NCBI GenBank assembly: GCA_015680685.1
Contig: MNCI01006057.1
Location: 16,748-80,747 of the forward strand
Direction: 5' to 3'
Origin: Gnetum montanum
Taxonomy: Eukaryota > Streptophyta > Gnetopsida > Gnetales > Gnetaceae
Length of the DNA stretch: 64,000 nucleotides
The notes under the pieces were generated by a model. The model was not told where the DNA came from. It saw nothing but the letters and a program-made list of their open reading frames with translations, and made no database searches. The translations under genes were made by a program, and so were the position numbers. Positions 31,418 to 43,850 of the stretch are shown in pieces (position 1 is the stretch's first letter; every line of letters starts with the position of its first letter).

Positions 31418-33960
31418 ATGTCTTCTTCTCACAAGAGTGCTTCTCTGCCCAAGGCTAATAGAGTTAAGCTAATAAATCCTCAATAGTATCAAATTATATA
31501 TACTCATCTTGATGAGTATGTGTTGAACTTCACCTTCATCCTACACTAGGATGAATAGCTGCAATGGCATGACATGAAGGGAAACATTGTATTGCTGTCC
31601 AATTGTGCTACTCCTGCAATGCTCTATCAAATTCTTACACAATGTGCTCTTCAAGATCATCATGGGGAGTATATTATGGAAGATTCTGACACCAGGGATT
31701 ACTATCTCACTAAAGCATAAGATGTATGGAATTGGTAACTAGAGCAACACTATGAATTTTTGAAGGGAAAAGGACTTAACGATTCTCCATTCCTGTTGTA
31801 CCAACAAGCTAGTGGGGAACCCTTCTCTAGAGGGTTTTCATTCAATGAAACTCCTCTCTTTAACTTTGGTGATGAAGGTCAAAATCAAAATCTACACTCC
31901 ACAATTCACAATCTTGATTCTAGTAATAAGGGAACCAATGACAACAAAGGAGCCAAAGGGGAAAATTAAGATAGGGATGTCAATAAAAGGCATCATCATG
32001 ATCATGGTCGTGATCACCGAATAGGTAGTAGTAGCCACCGTGATGGTGCTGATTCTCCTTTCTCTTTCCCTTCATCATCTTCTTCTTCTTCTAGCTCTAA
32101 TCGTGATCATGGAAGACGAGCCTATGATGAAGGTAATCAAAATGAACAAAATGACCAACAAGACCAAGATAACCAAAAGGATCGTTAGATGTTCAAGAGA
32201 GACACATTGCCATGAATGAATGGGTAGTAGATGGCATCATAGGCACCATGATCAAGGCATCAATGAACCACTATTTGCTAAGTATGCTTAACATTGTAGA
32301 GGCAGTCAAAATTTCAACAACGCATGTGAAGGATAGTTGGATCAAATGGTTAGACATGAACAATATTTCTTGATTTGAAGGAGGATATAACTTTAATCCA
32401 TAAAATCATCTTCAAGCTTTCTAAGATGCATGTGCCTTGCAAAACATAGAGAACAAGTTGTAGAAATTGAAGTTGTTCCCCAGGACACTCATCAAGGAAG
32501 CAAAAAACTAGTATCGGTCCTTAGAGTTGGAATCTATCAAACGATGGAGTACCATGCTTGAGTTGTTAAATGATAAGTATCAAGAATTCTCCATAGTGTC
32601 CAACTTAAGGAAGCAAATTCAAGGGTAAAAACAAGGAACACGCGAATCCTTAGATGCCACCATTGGCTGATACTATGTCTAGATGCACAAATGCCTTGGC
32701 CATGGTTATTCTCAATTGGTTCAACTTTGTCAAATTGTAGATAGGACTTATAATGAAACAAGGAAAACCCTTGGTGTCTATGCTTAATGGTGATTCTTAG
32801 AAGTAACTTCTCATTAGATACAAAGATTAATAGAACAAGTTACCAAAGAGGAGGATGAACTAAGAAAAAGATAAAGTGCAGAAGAGTACAACCATGATCC
32901 TTCCATTCGAAAGAGGGAGGTTTCATTCTGTGACAATGAGGATAAGTCCATATTTGATGAGGGGGTAAATAAGAAAGCCTTGCTACTCCAACAATTCCAA
33001 TTTGAACTAACGGCCAAGGTTGATCAGTTACGGGACTCCATGAATAACAGATCCTAAGCTTTTTTCAAAATTGTTGAGTCCAAAGAACAAAAGTGAGCAT
33101 GAGTACAGGAGGCACAAAGAAGCTAAACATGCATATTACAAAGGTAATGGAAAGATTTCTACAATAGAAGAGGTTGTGGATAGTGAATTAGATGATGATC
33201 GTAGATGTGATGTCTATCAGTATGAACATCCTATGAGATGTTGCCCTGTTGTGTCACATCTACAGGAGTCTGGGATGTATGTCTTACATCCATGACTCAC
33301 ACAAAGGCAAACATCTAGAAGGTTATTTTATCCTCTAGGTAATCTCAAGCAATTCCACTAGCAACAACCATATTACCCTAGTGGAGCTCCACCACAACTG
33401 TATGAATAGTATCAACAATGGCAGCAACCATAATCATGGGTGATAGCATTACAAAGACAACAATACCCTTACCAATAGCCTAATCCATATGGTTACCATG
33501 TGCAACAATCCATGTCTCTACATGACTCCTCTAGTCACATTTCTACTTTCTAGCCTCACTACCATCCTTTAGATTATTACTGAGCTCATTTGCCACATGA
33601 AAGAAGGGATACTGCCTCTTATCCTTATCCTCCTCTTGTCCCTACACATACTCCTCCTCCAATTGCACAACTACTACCTTCTCCACCAATGTAGGGTGAA
33701 CTGCCTACTCAACTGCAATAACGCAATGCTATAAGAGCTATTAATTTGCAACCCAATCATCAATCTAAGGGGTCAAATGCCCAATCAAAGAAAATACCTT
33801 TCTTTTGACCTCCATAGTCCACCTAAGCCTTTACCTACACCCACGGTTGACAAACCTACTCATGCCTCTTCCTCCATATCAAATTCCTTTGGGCCTTTTT
33901 CAAACCAAACTCTGCCAAGAATCCAAACCATAATGCTTACTCACACTATGTTTGATTGAA
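31418..33960 (+). pseudogene. Element B gag
   Basis: The ATG at 31418 (MSSSHKSASLPK) opens an N-terminal region like that of G (YIHHDKYVPNFTF against YTHLDEYVLNFTF). A Ser/His/Arg-rich spacer follows at 31990-32190, then capsid (32370-32790: FEGGYNFNP, KLKLFPRTLIKEAKN-YRSLE, NDKYQEFS, ETRKTLGVYA), a coiled-coil-like part and the knuckle at about 33206-33244 (C-D-V-Y-Q-Y-E-H-P-M-R-C-C, Tyr at the second Cys). A long Pro/Gln/Tyr linker runs to the protease. Stops and at least two frame changes make it non-functional. Confidence 0.82.
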
Positions 33961-34430
33961 TCCATGTAGGAAACTTTCATAGGAAATTAGTTGATCTTGG
34001 AAGTCCTCTAATTTACTTGAAGATTGTTAGGAACAAACCATGCAAGGCTCTTCTCGATTCATATTCTGGTGTTAATTTGAATTCTCATGAGATGTACACT
34101 GCCTGGAACCTACCTCCTCTCAAGAAGAGAAACATAAGATTAGAATTGGAAAAACTAGTCCATCACTATTTCATTGGAACTAGTACAAGACATTGTGAGC
34201 ATTATCTATGGGTGGTCTTATCTTGCCGATTTCCTAGTAATCAAAGTGGAGAACTACAAAGGGGACTTTCTAATCATTATGGAAAGGGCATGGTTGAGCA
34301 CCGTTGATGTAAGAATGGACATCAAAGATCTTTTCATAAAGATATCTAAAGAAAATGCATTTGGAAAGATCGAGAAGAAGAGAGTTCTATGCATCACATA
34401 CAATGATAGTGGGTGCAATTGTGTGTAGAA
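33961..34430 (+). pseudogene. Element B aspartic protease
   Basis: The frames 34017-34307 and 34174-34428 give the retroelement protease region: KALLDSYSGVNLNSHEMY, where the active-site triplet DSG has become DSY (about 34056-34064), LPPLKKRNIRLEL, then after a frame change YGWSYLADFLVI and IIMERAWLSTVDVRMD. It would cleave the Gag-Pol polyprotein. The lost Gly and the frameshift make it inactive. Confidence 0.75.
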
Positions 34431-34599
34431 ACTTTGGGCTATCAAGCAAGCATCTATCTCTACATGCAAACAGTGTGCACTAGAAGTAAAAATTCAAAGG
34501 TATCTATACGTAGCAACCAAAAAAATAGGAGGGCATACAATGGCTAATCGTTGATTCAAAAAAGTAGCACACCTTGCATGGAACCAACCAAGAGCCTGA

Positions 34600-35810
34600 C
34601 ATGTGTGTATGTCATAGGCATAGATGAACTCGAGCAAGTTCATCACCAACTCTTTGATGATACAAATGATGATACTCACTGGGAATAGTTGGAAATTTCT
34701 AACAAATTTAAACAAGAGCCCCTTGAGCTAAAAATGTTATCGGCTAGAATGGAATATGTATTTTTGAAGAATGGGAAGCCAACTATAATCAATGCAAAAG
34801 TTGCTCTAGAATTGAAAAAGATGCTATTAAAAGTAGTTGAAAGATTATTACAAGCTTTTGCTTGGTCATATCGTGAACTCACAGGGATTGATCTTAGGAT
34901 ATGCCAGCATTGCATCTACATCAACTTAGCCATGAAGCCAAAACAACAACCATAGAGGCGATTGGACCTTAAATTGAAGCAAATCATCACGGAGGAAATT
35001 GAGCAACTCCTCAAGATGGGGTTCATCTATCCCATTTTGGATAGTGAGTGGGTTAGCCCACTTATAATTATGCCAAAGATAGGTGGTAAGTGGTGGGTCT
35101 GTATTGATTTTAGGCTACTAAATATGTCAACATTCAAAGATCATTTTCATTACCATTTGTTGACCAGATGCTCAACACAATATTTGGGCATTGCTACTAC
35201 AGTTTTCTAGATGGTTATAATGGCTATAACCAAATTCAAATTGCACAAGAAGACCATGCAAAAACAATGTTTATGAGTTCCTAAGGGACTTTTTCATATC
35301 GCAAGATGTTGTTTGGTCTATGCAATGTTCCTACCACATTCCAAAACTTAGTTCTAAGCATTTTTCAAGAGCAGATCAGTCATGGTGTGGAAGTCTTCAT
35401 GGATAACTTTTCAACCTATGGAGCTACATTTGAGCAAGTCATGGACCACCTTGAGCAAGTGTTGAAATGGTGTGTTGAAACCAATTTACAACTTAATTGG
35501 CAGAAAAGTCACCTCATGGTCTAGGAGGGCATTATACAGGGGCATAGAATCTCATTAGTAAGTGAGGTGGACCCTGAAAAACTAAGGATCATCCAAGGAA
35601 TAACCTGCTAGCTAGAAATAGTTAAAGATGTTCAATCATTCCTTGGACATACTAGCTACTACTGATAATTCATACAGAATTTCTCTAAAATCGCAAAATC
35701 ATTGGTTGAGCTAACAAAGAAAGATGCTTCCTTCATCTGGATCATAGAATGTGAGAAAGCATTCTAGCAACTGAAAGAGAAGCTTGTAGAAACTCCAATC
35801 CTATAGGCAC
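34600..35810 (+). pseudogene. Element B reverse transcriptase
   Basis: The N-terminal extension (IDELEQVHHQLFDD) is followed by RT blocks: IITEEIEQLLKMGFIYPI-DSEWVSPL, WWVCIDFRLLN, DHFHYH (frame 34962-35210), then a frame change near 35210, YNQIQIAQEDHAKTMF, MLFGLCNVPTTFQ and VEVFMDNFSTYG (35396-35419). The catalytic FMDD is FMDN, a single G-to-A change, which by itself abolishes activity. The sequence style (FLDGYxGYNQI, FGLCNAPxTFQ, EVFMDDFS) fits the Athila/Tat side of plant Ty3/gypsy. Confidence 0.85.
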
Positions 35811-36190
35811 CTAACTAGTCCAGAACATTTCATATCATGATAGATACATTGAATTATGCCTTGGGAGCTATGATGATGTAGTTAGATGACAAGAAACATC
35901 TATATTACATCCACTGCACTAGCTAAAGCATTGTGGGTGCACAACTAAACTACACCACTATAGAAAAAGAATTGATGGTGGTGGTGCTTGCTCTAGAGAA
36001 GTTCAAACATTATGTGCTTAAATACAAGGTGTTTATGCACACAAACCATAGTGCCATCCATTTCCTAATGAACAAGCCAATGGTGAGCCCTGTGTCATAT
36101 GAAGGTTGATGATATTGCAGGAATTCAATCTCACAATGGTAGATTAAAAGGGCATTGAGAATGTGGTCACTAATCACTTGTCTCAGTTGT
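35811..36190 (+). pseudogene. Element B RNase H
   Basis: It follows RT with TFHIMIDTLNYALGAMM, QLNYTTIEKELMVVVLALEKFKHYVL, TNHSAIHFLMNKPM and NSISQW-IKRALRMWSLITCLS. The Asp of MID and the Glu of EKE are present; a later D is in TNHSA (usually TDH), changed to Asn. Stops are present. Its role would be to degrade the RNA strand of RNA-DNA hybrids. Confidence 0.75.
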
Positions 36191-37645
36191 AATGGAACAG
36201 CAAAGAGAAAGAAATTCCATTATTTGATACATTTCCTAATGAACTCTTCTTTGCTGGGGCTATAATTAAATAGATGCCTAATGAGCCAAAATGATATGAT
36301 AACATTCTCACCTATCTTCTCACTTAGCAAATGTCGTAAGGGTTGAACCACTAAAGGGAACAAAAATTTCCTCACCAAGTAAATCACTTCATGGAAATCA
36401 ATAGACACCTCTACAAGGTCTACATCGATGGCCTAGTTCATTGGTGTGTCCTTGATGCTGATCAATTGCACATTCTCCAAGATGCTCATGAAGGTCCTTA
36501 TGGAGGACACTATGCTGGGAGACACGCATCCATTAAAATCCTAATGGCAAGGCACTACTAACCAACACTCTTTAGGGATGCTCATCATTATGTCCACTCT
36601 TGTGATTGATGTCAATGAGATAGAAGAATAACTACTCGAATGGAGAAACCTCAACAATGAATTCAACCACTAGAACCATTCGACATCTAGGGAATTGATT
36701 TCATGGGTCCCATCATGCCCATGTTAAATGGAAAGGCATACATCATAGTCATTGTTGACTATTGTACAAAATGAGCAAAAGCAATAGTCATCATTGACTA
36801 TACATCCTCTACTATTGCTTGGTTTGTACAATAAAATGTTGTAAATAGGTTTGGTGTGCCATGTGCATTAATTTCTAACAATGGAACTCATTTTACAGGC
36901 ACTACTTTTCAGAAGCTGATGCAATACTTGGGGGTTGAACATAAACTCACAACACCTTACCATGCCCAAGCTAATGGTTAGGCTAAGGTTATCAATAGGA
37001 AAATCACAAGGATAGTAACAAGAACTATTAGCAAGTATAGGAAGGATTAGAGCACAAAACTCAACGATGCCCTTTAGACCTACCGCTCAACATGGAAACT
37101 TCCTAGAGGCTACTCTCCCTATGAGCTTATGTACATCAAACTACCAACACTTTCTATTCAATCTTAACTTTGTACACTTTCAATAGCTTGTGACCTTAAC
37201 CTTGACTTAAGTCTATCCCAAAAAGAATGATTGATGAATTTCAACTTGCTAAACAAAAACTAATAAGTAGCCCTATCATCTAATGAGTTGCACAAGGCCT
37301 ATAACAAAAAGTCTCATGACCTAAAAATTAGAAAAGTCAAATTTCAACTAAGATATAAAGTTCTCTATTAAAACCCCACACACATACGTCAATGAATTAA
37401 GTTCCAAACATTGTGGAAAGGACCTTACATCATTTATGAGACTTTCCCTTCTAGGATCATGATGATCTATAAACCTAAGAGCCCAAACAAGAAACAACTA
37501 GTGAACATTCAAAAACTCAAACCTTTTCATGAGCATATGCTAGCCAATATAATAACAACCTCATCGAATGTACAACCATGCTCAATATTTTGGATCTCCT
37601 CCTTTCAACTTAGTTGTCAAGGAGATGGCCAACCATGCTAATCAT
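36191..37645 (+). pseudogene. Element B integrase
   Basis: The zinc-binding HHCC part is at about 36480-36615 (DAHEGPYGGHYAGRH ... HSCD-CQ). In the catalytic core the first Asp is kept in GIDFMGPI (36697), the second is Asn in SNNGTHF (36877), and the Glu is Lys in NG-AKVINR (about 36985). The C-terminal part (37411-37641) has the usual WKGPYIIYETFPS and MIYKPKSPNKKQLVNIQKLKPF. Two of the three catalytic residues are lost by G-to-A changes. No chromodomain is seen. Confidence 0.82.
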
Positions 37646-39682
37646 TTAAGTGGCTCCTCAATTTTTCAACTTTTTTGTTTTACACATTTTTCATTTTACA
37701 ACTTTTTATTTTACATGTTTTTGTTTTATGTTATTACTCTTTTCTAATTTTTGTTTTACACCATCATTTGTACAATTGCTATTTCTAGCTTATTGTACAC
37801 TTTCTTTTATATTTTCTTTTATTTGATGTGGTTTTCTAACTTTTTGTTAATAAGTGCTAAGTACATTGGTAATGCATATTTGATGGTGGTATGTACTATT
37901 TTTGTTATTTGATTGTTGGTGTTTTGTTTCTAGATTTGAATTTCATTAAGAATAATTAGGACATGGCTTATTTTCATGTAATAAGTAGTAAGTCCATAGC
38001 ATCCACCCAGCCACAAACTCTATGGTTTTCCTTATTTTGGAAATGTGCAATCCCTTTTTCATTAATAAAACTTTAATAAATTTGTGACTTTGGTAGTTTC
38101 CAAAATTGGGAAGGATTCAAAGGTTTGAATAAGGTGTGGCTTTAAGGGGATTTGCTATTCTTTGTGATTTTCCTAGGTGCATATGTGTTTCCATGAATTT
38201 CTTACTATTCCATGTCATCCAATAAAAGGAAGTTGAATAAGTCCTTGCATGGTGAGGTTCTCATCAAAAAAAATGATGAGAATTCAAAGCATACCCTTAG
38301 AAAAAATAATTTCATATGTCCTTGAATGGTGTGGTTCTTATCAAGAAAAAAAACAAACAAAAAAAGCAATGAGAATTCAAAGCACATCTCTTAGACAAAA
38401 TAAATACATGTGTCTTTACATAGTATGGTTCCCATTTCAAAAGAAAGAAAAAAATAATGGGAATTTAAAGCACACCCCTTAGATAGAATAAATGGGCTAC
38501 AAGCACTAGTTATGAGACTCATCTCCTCTAACTAAGGCCCTTCCTCACTTCCTACTTCTTCTCTAATTTGGAATAGTGGTTATTCTATGGAAGCACTCTT
38601 GTGTCTCAGGGGATGTATTAGTCTTGGAATGTCAATGCAAAGTCAATGAACATGATTGGTTTTGGTCTAGACTAAGGATGGATTCTATTAAGTTATTTAA
38701 CCACAAAATCCACAAGGGACTTCATGTAACCATAATTAGAAACTCCATTCCACTCTCTCTCGTCCATCTATGCTTTCCATGTCTCACCTCATTGTTGGTT
38801 TCATGTTCATGATTTGATGTCTTAGTTTGATATGTTAGAATTCTTAGTTAGTTTCTTCCATGTATTTGTACTTAACCTTTTGTAATCATTAATCATCCAC
38901 GGAGCCCATGGACTCTTTGGTTTGAAGTTATGCAAGCCAAAAAGGCCTGTGCCTACTTTGGGGAGGACCCACTTGCATATCTTTTGGTTGGATTAGTTAA
39001 GTTCTTTACCCTTAGACATTTTTACAATCAAACTCTCTTTTGTTTACCCCAACAATGACATCCAATTGTACACATCCTCACAACAGTTTTCAGTGAATTC
39101 TTCTTTTCATTGTTATGAATCCTTATACCCTCTTCAAATATTTTCTTGTATGGCACTTTTTCAAATTTAATGGACTTCTTAATTTAATTGATCCTATTTA
39201 TCAGCCTTCTTGCTAACACTACTCAAGGAACCAATTTACCATAATCACAACCAAGTTAAGTGTAACCACTAACGAGATAAGGCATTTAATAGCTATGTGT
39301 TACACATTACATACTAATTTGTAATTTTGTTGTGATTACAGTGGGAAGCATGGATTGGAAGCTAGACTATATTTACCAAGGATAATGCAATAGTACCACA
39401 CAATGAGGACGATTCGTGATTGAAGGATCTCTTCTCTCTCTCTCTCATTCTTTCGCTATCAAGAGGTGTTAGATGTCAGTGATATTCAAGGTGTTCACTT
39501 CTCCTATCATGAACATCCCATTCCATAGAAATTGTAATTTCGTACACTTAGACACTCAAAGTTTGTCTGTTTTATCTAAGTCAATTTGTAATGTCAGTCA
39601 ATAATCACATACCTACCTAATATATGTTGTAAAAAATGTGTTCCTCCTCTTCTTTACTTGCGGATGAGTTCTCATTTAGTTG
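37646..39682 (+). other. Element B conserved noncoding 3' region
   Basis: It starts with an array of TTTTTGTTTTACA-like units (37665-37790). Block 1 is GTGTGGCTTTAAGGGGATTT (38131-38150); block 2 is CTACTTTGGGGAGGACCCAC (38953-38972). Between them are GGGCTACAAGCACTAGTTAT and CTCTAACTAAGGCCCTTCC, shared with C and G. A (CT)n tract is at 39427-39445. No 3' ORF comparable to that of C or G could be defined at 39000-39480. Confidence 0.6.
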
Positions 39683-39690
39683 TGGGGGTA
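39683..39690 (+). promoter_or_regulatory. Polypurine tract of element B
   Basis: GGGGGTA directly precedes the 3' LTR start TGATGAACC. Confidence 0.75.
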
Positions 39691-40558
39691 TGATGAACCA
39701 CCATTTTATGTTGGCCCTAACATTGGGTATGCAACATCAAAGCTGTAACATCACGTACATGATGTCGGGGTCTTGATGCAATGTCACATAAGAAACATCA
39801 AAGAATCTACCCTAGGTCTATAAATACCATGCCTAGGTCCTATTTTAGGTCATTTTTTATCCATTCTTAGTTAGACTACTGAAGCTCTTACAGTTTATTT
39901 TCCTTAGAGTTAGAGTATTTTTTGAGTGCCCATAGAAGGAGTCTAAAGCATGTACGGTTATTTGTTTGAGCACTGATGTACCTAAGTGCAACAATGTGAT
40001 GAGAATAAAATGAACTCTTTTGACAATCCTTATAACATTGAAAATAGCTTAATATTTTCCTTATTGCACTTTACTTTCATGTTCTTTATTTTAATGCATT
40101 TGAGTTAAGCAATTTATTTCCAGCAATTAATGAACACAAGCACAACCACTTTATGTATTCATATAGTACTTGGTAAGCCAACAACGCTTAACATTTAGTA
40201 GCCCAACAGTGTTATATGTGTTCAAGATGTATTTAGGAAAGTGGGATGGTTACTTGTGTTAGGCTAGCTAGCCAATAGATGAATTAGATCTTCAATTACT
40301 TTACCTTCCATTCTTATTATAGGCAATCAAACTCATAAAATATAAAATTAGAAAAATCATATACCTCAATTACACTTAAACCATATCCTTAAACTTCACA
40401 AGTATGGTTGGGAAGACAACAAATGTTCTCAATGCTCATTTCACTTCTTAGAAGAGCTAGTGCATTAGATAACTATAGGTCCATGGAATTTGACTGGATC
40501 GCATGTAATGCCTTAGTAAGTCATATCGTTGGGTGTAGGGATACCTCACCACTCATCA
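39691..40558 (+). repeat. 3' LTR of element B
   Basis: The LTR starts TGATGAACCACC and ends GGATACCTCACCACTCATCA. TSD CCAAG (40559-40563) is identical to 30386-30390. After it the host A protease frame continues without loss of phase (YIKIGVLPK then K). Confidence 0.93.
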
Positions 40559-40563
40559 CCAAG

Positions 40564-41195
40564 AAATGAACAAATCCAAGAAGTCCATTAATGTACCTCT
40601 AAATAGTATGAAATAAGTCATGCAAAGGTCTATTCGATTCTAAATCAAGGATAAATCTCATCTCTTAAGATATGTACAAGGTCTAGAATTTAATCCACTA
40701 AAGAAATGTAATATCTAATTAGAGTTAGTTAATCAATCTATTGTTGTTCCACTTGGACAAGTGGAGGATGTTGTAGTTGCCATAAGCAGCTAGTCTAATC
40801 CTATAGACTTCCTAATTATTCATGTTAAAAAGAATAAAGGAGAATTCCCTATCATTATGAGAAGGACATGACTTAGCATTGTGGATGCTAAGCTAGAAAT
40901 TAGAGACTCATCCTTGGAAATCTCAAAGGAAGATAACATAGGATTCATTCAAAGATGTTAAGTTCACTGTATTGAATACAATGATAATAGGTGTAATTAT
41001 GTGAAGAACGTTTGGACCACTAGATAGGATAAAAATCTAGCATGAAAAAAGATACGTTGAAGACATATGTGTACAATAGTATCTGTATGCTATAGTTACA
41101 AAGTAAGAAAGTATCCAATGAATGGCTAATGAAGTAGAATCCAACTCAAACATATGCATGAAACTAGTACAAAAATTACACATGCATATGTAGAG
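40564..41195 (+). pseudogene. Host A protease region
   Basis: Joined across element B, the text reads YIKIGVLPKK, then NPRSPLMYL, KGLFDSKSRINLIS-DMYKV, aligning with DWIKVGHLPRKFFDLGSPLIYL and KALFDSGTEVNLISQEMYKS of G. The active-site DSG is DSK. Further matches are IIMRRT-LSIVDAKL and VHCIEYNDNRCN. It ends at 41195 where element F is inserted inside the link to RT (THAYVE then EIDQM). Confidence 0.75.
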
Positions 41196-41934
41196 TGATG
41201 AGTGGCGAGGTACCCCTACACTCAACCATATGAATACGAGCGCTACACGTGCGATCCAGTCGAACTCCGCAGATGGACTAGTTGTGGCATCTAGATAGTT
41301 AGCCTTATTTGTTGTCTTCCCACCTAGACTAGTATTAGCTATGCCACATATGATTTAGTCTAGGGTGAGGTGTATGATATGGTTTCTAACCTAATGCTAC
41401 TCCTGAAGGCGATGGAAGAGAATATTCACTAAGCTAAGAGAGAAAGGGGTGAGAGAGAATCTAAGCTAGCCTAAGTGCGATGAGCATCCATTCCTTGATT
41501 ATCCATACACATCTTGGACTTCATGAATGACTACTACTAGGATTACCAAGCACAGATCCTAGGTATGCTACTAGGTTACCAAGTAGTCACACTTAAATGC
41601 TAGTAATCAAGTTGTACTCATTCCGTGTTTAATAGGAGTTTAGGATGAATGTTGTAAGATATTAAATAAATAATTAAATAAATAATAATTAAATAAATAA
41701 TTAAGCTAAGTGAATGTTGCAATGATTAAGTAATCTCAATCTTTATTTCTGGTCATGTGCATATCCAAGTACGTCACACTTGAATAAAGGATGTTGTACA
41801 ATTACAATCATCAAACTGCAGGCATGCACTGAGAAATAATTCTAACTCTAAGAAGGAAAAACTGCAAGAGTTTGGGTAAGGAACTAAGAACTAACTCCCA
41901 GAACAAGGAAAGTTGCCTCTTATTTATAGAAATT
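41196..41934 (-). repeat. 3' LTR of element F (minus), U3 truncated
   Basis: The plus strand starts TGATGAGTGGCGAGG and matches the F 5' LTR through U5, R and the TATTTATA promoter, then diverges at about 41934. U3 upstream of the TATA box and the polypurine tract are missing. The outer boundary is intact: TSD TAGAG at 41191-41195 equals 46815-46819. Confidence 0.85.
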
Positions 41935-42430
41935 GACTGACTAGGAATTTATTCATGCCGTAGTAAAAAATTAAACAAAATTTGGACACAGACACAAAAG
42001 ACAAAACTTGTGGAACTCATGGGGTTCCCGGTAGTGGTGGCTCCTCTATGGGTGCCTCTCCTTTGTCCTGCATAATCAGGCTTCTGAGATTGATACTGTT
42101 GAAGAAGTGCTTGACATTTCTCCTCTTCTATTTAAGGGTTATGAGCCATCCATGTTGATGTTCCAATGTTTGATGGAGTCAACACTTTCCATGAACATGG
42201 CAATTACTAAAACACTTGATTGGCATTGACATGTTATGCCACAAATAGCCATCATTCCTCTTCATAGGCTTGGGGCCTAACCTCTCCACCTTTTTCTTAG
42301 ATAGCTTATGTAGTAAGAGGAGCTCCATGATGGATGGTGAGTGATTGTGCCTCCTGCTATGCATGTTCTGCATGAAGTCTTTGGCCTCTGCCTTCCCCTA
42401 GTCGTTTGGTAGCACCTTGAGAAGGTCCTC
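41935..42430 (-). pseudogene. Element F 3' ORF remnant
   Basis: On minus, coding-like text runs from about 42430 (KDFMQNMHSRRHNHSPSIME, LLHKLSKKKVERLGPKPMKR) to a C-terminal stretch with KRRN/CQALLQQYQ and DKGEAPIEEPPLPGTP before a stop near 42010. The end parallels the element I ORF (KEKTPMEESPPPRTI). Frames change at least once. This is the coiled-coil-like ORF type; the function is unknown. Confidence 0.45.
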
Positions 42431-43850
42431 TTTGTTGTCTTCTTTTAGGAACCATATATAATCACACAAAGATCAATTGTTAGTAAGGTTATTGAAAAAA
42501 GCTCAATGATTTCATACCTTACTCATTGCCTTTAATAAATGTTGATATCTTTGCATACTGTGATTTTAGAGTTAGAAAAAAAATTTGAGGAAGTTGCCCT
42601 AAAAGTTTAATGTCGAACCTAGTTTGTTAGGTGACACATAAAAGAACCTAGTTTTGAGGAACATTTGATAAAATGATGACAAAGGAAAGAATAGATTTGG
42701 CAATAAAGTACTCTAAGGGTATAAGATGATGTGGTGGTATGCAATAAGTACAAATTGCAAAAGTCACGCACGTGGGTCCTCCCCAAAGCAGGTTCCAACC
42801 TATAATGCCCTTGTGTAACCACACCTTAAAATGTCTATAGGCACTAGAAGGGTTAAATGTAATCCATACTAGTTTCATAAAACACACACATGTAGATACC
42901 ACTGGAATGAGGTAAGAATTCTACGCTATACAAGGCCCAAGCTACAATTACATGAACTATAGAAGGGATTGGAGAGATTGGGACATGAGGTAATTGACCC
43001 AAGGCACAGTGAATCCTACGTGTAAAGCATGATTAACGTGTCATTAACCCGTCGTTCCAAGATCAGGACCATGTCCCTTCCTCTAATCAGTGACACCGCA
43101 TTATTTCATCCCATGATGAACAACTATGAGAGTACCAAAACAACAAGGCGTACCATCACTTGGCATTTTATTCAAGGAAGGAGTGATTTTTTCTTGTGGC
43201 ACTTTATTTTTTTGCTTTTCTTTTCTTTTTCTGTTCTTCTTCTTTTTTCTTTTTTTTCTTTTGAATACTAAATCCAAAGAATTCGCCAACCTTCATGCAT
43301 GGGTGCATGTCTTTCCAATGGGACCCCCTAGAATAGCATTAGATTTTTGAGTGACAGTTTGATTACTCCTACTCCCATTTTTCACTAGATCTACAAGGAT
43401 CTTAGTACAACCATGTTGTATGATAACTTCCATAAACATCACCAAAGAGAATCTGCAAGTCCCCTTGATGTCACACCCTAATCATTCCCTCTTGGTCCAT
43501 CCTTCTTCATTCTAGGTACAATGAACACAAAATTAATTTTAAGTTTTAATAATGTCAAGAATATCACTATACCCTTGAACAGAACCTCTTATTTGTAGAG
43601 TGGATGAGTGGCTGTAATGGGCTCACTGTCCAAATAATTGATCACTCAAGACTCGATAACATAGAACACACCTCAACCAAGGAGCCACATGAGTGTTTTA
43701 TTCATAGATAAGATTACTTATAAAAACACAAAGAGACAAAAAGATAAAACAAGAAATTGAAAAATGAAAAACTAAAAAAATAAAAGTTGTAAAATTAAAG
43801 AAAATGAAAAATATTTATTAATCATGCTTGTTATTAGAATGGGGGATATC
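42431..43850 (-). other. Element F conserved noncoding 3' region
   Basis: Block 2 is GGGGAGGACCCACGTGCGTG on minus (plus 42767-42786). Block 1 is GTGTGACATCAAGGGGACTT on minus (plus 43457-43476). There is a pyrimidine-rich run at 43195-43262 and an A/T tract after the coding end at 43735-43830. Apparent frames here (for example 42648-42902) are not conserved between F and D. Confidence 0.6.

Noticed and set aside
42619-43350. Frames within the 3' region of element F
   Set aside because: Not conserved in the homologous stretch of element D; partly produced by a T/C-rich run.
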